From: Bacteroidales bacterium UBA5537
GTDB taxonomy: Bacteria > Bacteroidota > Bacteroidia > Bacteroidales > Lentimicrobiaceae
DNA length: 8,296 nucleotides
Direction: 5' to 3'
Assembly: GCA_002426025.1 (NCBI GenBank)
Contig: DINP01000064.1
Coordinates: 37,741 to 46,036 of the forward strand
In this document: in pieces, positions 6,777 to 8,296 of the stretch
Numbering within the stretch: position 1 is the stretch's first letter
How the letters are laid out: each line of letters starts with the position of its first letter
Translations under genes and position numbers: made by a program
Notes under the pieces: generated by a model
What the model saw: the letters and a program-made list of their open reading frames with translations, nothing else
Told to the model about the DNA's origin: nothing
Database searches by the model: none

Positions 6777-7293
6777 CAATGGCTTCACCGGCATTCAGTT
6801 TGCGTACCATTTCAATCAGCTGCAATTCGCTGCCTTCGCTGAATGATGTGTGTTGCCATACTATTTCGCCGTTTCCGTTAATCAAAAAGGTGTGAGGTAT
6901 CATATTCACATTCATGGCACGCTTAAAGTCGCCATTGACATCGAGCAACACTTCATAATCCCAGCCCTTTCCGTTTACTGTAGGTCCTACTTTTGAAGAT
7001 GAACGGGCATCATCAATAGAAACTGCGATGAGTTTAACTCCGGTTTCTTCAACCCAATCGGCATAAACGTCAGAAATGGTAGTCAATTCGTTAATACAGG
7101 GTTTGCACCATAATGCCCAGAAACTTACAATCATGGGTTTGCCATCATTTGATAGTTCAGCAGTATTGATGGTTTTTCCATCCAGGTTTTTCACAGTAAC
7201 CGAAGGCAACTTCTTACCTGATGTTTCAGTTTCCTGTGAAAAAGCGTTTGAGCAGATAAATGCAATTGTGAGCAAAAAGATGATTCTTTTCAT
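6766..7293 (-). CDS. TlpA-family thiol-disulfide oxidoreductase, secreted
   Basis: A 175-residue exported thioredoxin-fold protein. Residues 1-19 form a Sec signal peptide (basic MKR, a hydrophobic core, cleavage near NAFS-Q). No proper lipobox is present, as the Cys14 context AFIC is poor, so a soluble periplasmic protein is expected. The active site WCKPC is at 62-66 (C63, C66), preceded by the strand PMIVSFWA. The cis-proline is P133 in MIPHTFLI. The family uses the CxxC to reduce or shuffle disulfides in envelope proteins, for instance in cytochrome c maturation, but no cytochrome gene is visible here. The gene starts 52 bases after the mannose-6-phosphate isomerase stop and overlaps the next gene (DUF6029), so it is the first obvious member of the envelope module. 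No Shine-Dalgarno sequence is visible; the start is fixed by the signal peptide. Confidence 0.93.
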   Translation of the reverse strand: MKRIIFLLTIAFICSNAFSQETETSGKKLPSVTVKNLDGKTINTAELSNDGKPMIVSFWALWCKPCINELTTISDVYADWVEETGVKLIAVSIDDARSSSKVGPTVNGKGWDYEVLLDVNGDFKRAMNVNMIPHTFLINGNGEIVWQHTSFSEGSELQLIEMVRKLNAGEAIDAH

Positions 7294-7345
7294 TTGAAAG
7301 ATTTTTATAGGTTTCCCTGTTTTTATTCAATTATCGTGCCTTTAA

Positions 7346-8296
7346 TCAGACAATATATACTTCCAGAATTTTAGATGCGGTTGTCGGGACAAGGTCAACG
7401 CGGTCAATAGCCGCAGGTATAAGCAAGGCTTCACCCTGCGAAATGCTTACCTGAAGCTCCGTTTCACCACTGTGTACAATGGTAACCGCTCCTTCAACAC
7501 AGACATAAATCACAAAGGAATCTATTTCAGTGTAATCCTTTGCCAATGCCTGGTCCAATTGGATGAGGTTGGTAGTGAAATAAGGGCTTGTTACCAGGTT
7601 GACAGATCCGTTTTTCCTTGCCTCATATTTCGATTTATAATCGTCATAAACATTGAAGTCAATGGCATCAAGTGCTTCTTCAACATGAAGATCTCTGGAT
7701 TTACCTTCAGCATCAACGCGATCCCAGTCGTAAATGCGGTAAGTTGTATCAGAGGTCTGTTGAATTTCAGCAAGAAAGATTCCTGGTCCCAGTGCATGAA
7801 CACGCCCGGCTGGCATATAAAAAACATCGCCCTTAGAAACTTTCTCAAAATTGAGAATATCGCGCAGACTTTTATTTTTCAGATGATCAAGATAGGTTTG
7901 CCTGTCAACTTTGCGGCTAAATCCACTGATGAGTTCCGAACCCGGATCAGCATCAATAATGTACCACATCTCCGATTTACCATATCCGATATTGCGTTTA
8001 GCGGCAAGTTCGTCATCAGGATGAACCTGAATTGAGAGGTAGTCGGCTGCATCAATAAATTTGACAAGAATCGGGAATTCGTTTCCAAAACGCTCATAAA
8101 CAGCATCTCCAACCAGATCGCCCATGTAAATTTCAACCAGCTCATTCAGTTCATTTCCGGCTAGAAAACCATTGGTAATACCAGTCTGATTTTCATCAAC
8201 ACCCGACATAACCCAGGCTTCGCCACAATTAGGCAACGGGGCAAAGTCAATTCCCAGTACTGATTTTATTTTACTGCCTCCCCATATTTTATCTTT
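7346..8296 (-). CDS. manA: Class I mannose-6-phosphate isomerase, 5' partial
   Basis: The frame is open to the window edge at 8296, so roughly ten N-terminal residues are missing; 316 are visible, close to the full length of the short bacterial form. A TTG at 8236 is in frame, but the KDKIWGG motif that begins the family lies upstream of it, so it is not the start. The enzyme interconverts mannose-6-phosphate and fructose-6-phosphate with a bound zinc. Counting from base 8296, the ligands are Q90 and H92 (SIQVHPDD), E109 (GKSEMWYII) and H167 (PAGRVHALG). The catalytic Arg is in TYRIYDWDR at 186-193. The rest is a cupin-like C-terminal barrel ending ILEVYIV. It is a cytoplasmic sugar-nucleotide precursor enzyme. 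The 52-base gap to the TlpA gene has no convincing terminator, so transcription may continue into the envelope genes, but functional linkage is unproven. Confidence 0.95.
   Translation of the reverse strand, partial: KDKIWGGSKIKSVLGIDFAPLPNCGEAWVMSGVDENQTGITNGFLAGNELNELVEIYMGDLVGDAVYERFGNEFPILVKFIDAADYLSIQVHPDDELAAKRNIGYGKSEMWYIIDADPGSELISGFSRKVDRQTYLDHLKNKSLRDILNFEKVSKGDVFYMPAGRVHALGPGIFLAEIQQTSDTTYRIYDWDRVDAEGKSRDLHVEEALDAIDFNVYDDYKSKYEARKNGSVNLVTSPYFTTNLIQLDQALAKDYTEIDSFVIYVCVEGAVTIVHSGETELQVSISQGEALLIPAAIDRVDLVPTTASKILEVYIV

Noticed and set aside
7472..8035. 187-residue open frame on the plus strand antisense to the mannose-6-phosphate isomerase gene
   Set aside because: The isomerase frame has intact catalytic motifs throughout; the antisense frame has none.

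Overview
The window looks like a chromosomal segment of a Bacteroidota bacterium, probably Bacteroidales-like or a related anaerobic or facultative lineage. The evidence is the gene content: an M56 (BlaR1-type) peptidase fused to repeated TonB C-terminal domains, an Omp28-type lipoprotein, a DUF6029-type outer-membrane barrel, and a carboxyltransferase subunit with the RDGQQSLFATRM signature. AT-rich leaders without clear Shine-Dalgarno sequences also fit. The base composition is moderate and even, and I see no tRNA, rRNA, insertion sequence, integrase or CRISPR array.

Layout. Bases 1-1964 (+ strand) hold the 3' part of an M56/TonB_C sensor-protease gene and, overlapping it by 4 bases (ATGA), a small secreted MORN-repeat-like protein. 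They converge on a minus-strand carboxyltransferase (pyruvate carboxylase subunit B-like) gene at 2085-3815. A hairpin at 2052-2086 lies between the two and can serve both directions. Bases 3816-4096 are non-coding and hold a GC-rich intrinsic terminator (4037-4060, minus strand), a second hairpin (3951-3981), and presumably the promoter of the carboxyltransferase gene. Bases 4097-8296 are a minus-strand run read from right to left: a class I mannose-6-phosphate isomerase (its start lies beyond the window), a TlpA/thioredoxin-like secreted protein, a DUF6029-type barrel, and an Omp28-like lipoprotein. The last three are tightly packed (one overlap, one 28-base gap) and end at the 4037-4060 terminator.

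How the genes fit together. TlpA, DUF6029 and Omp28 look like one envelope module: a periplasmic thiol-redox protein, an outer-membrane barrel with a C-x4-C pair near its C-terminus, and a lipoprotein that itself has a CxxC in a thioredoxin-like context. This is the best candidate for an under-described system here, although its parts belong to recognisable families. The M56 and MORN genes probably belong to a BlaI/BlaR-like regulatory locus whose repressor would lie left of the window. The remaining genes are central metabolism: oxaloacetate formation or biotin-dependent carboxyl transfer, and fructose-6-phosphate/mannose-6-phosphate interconversion.
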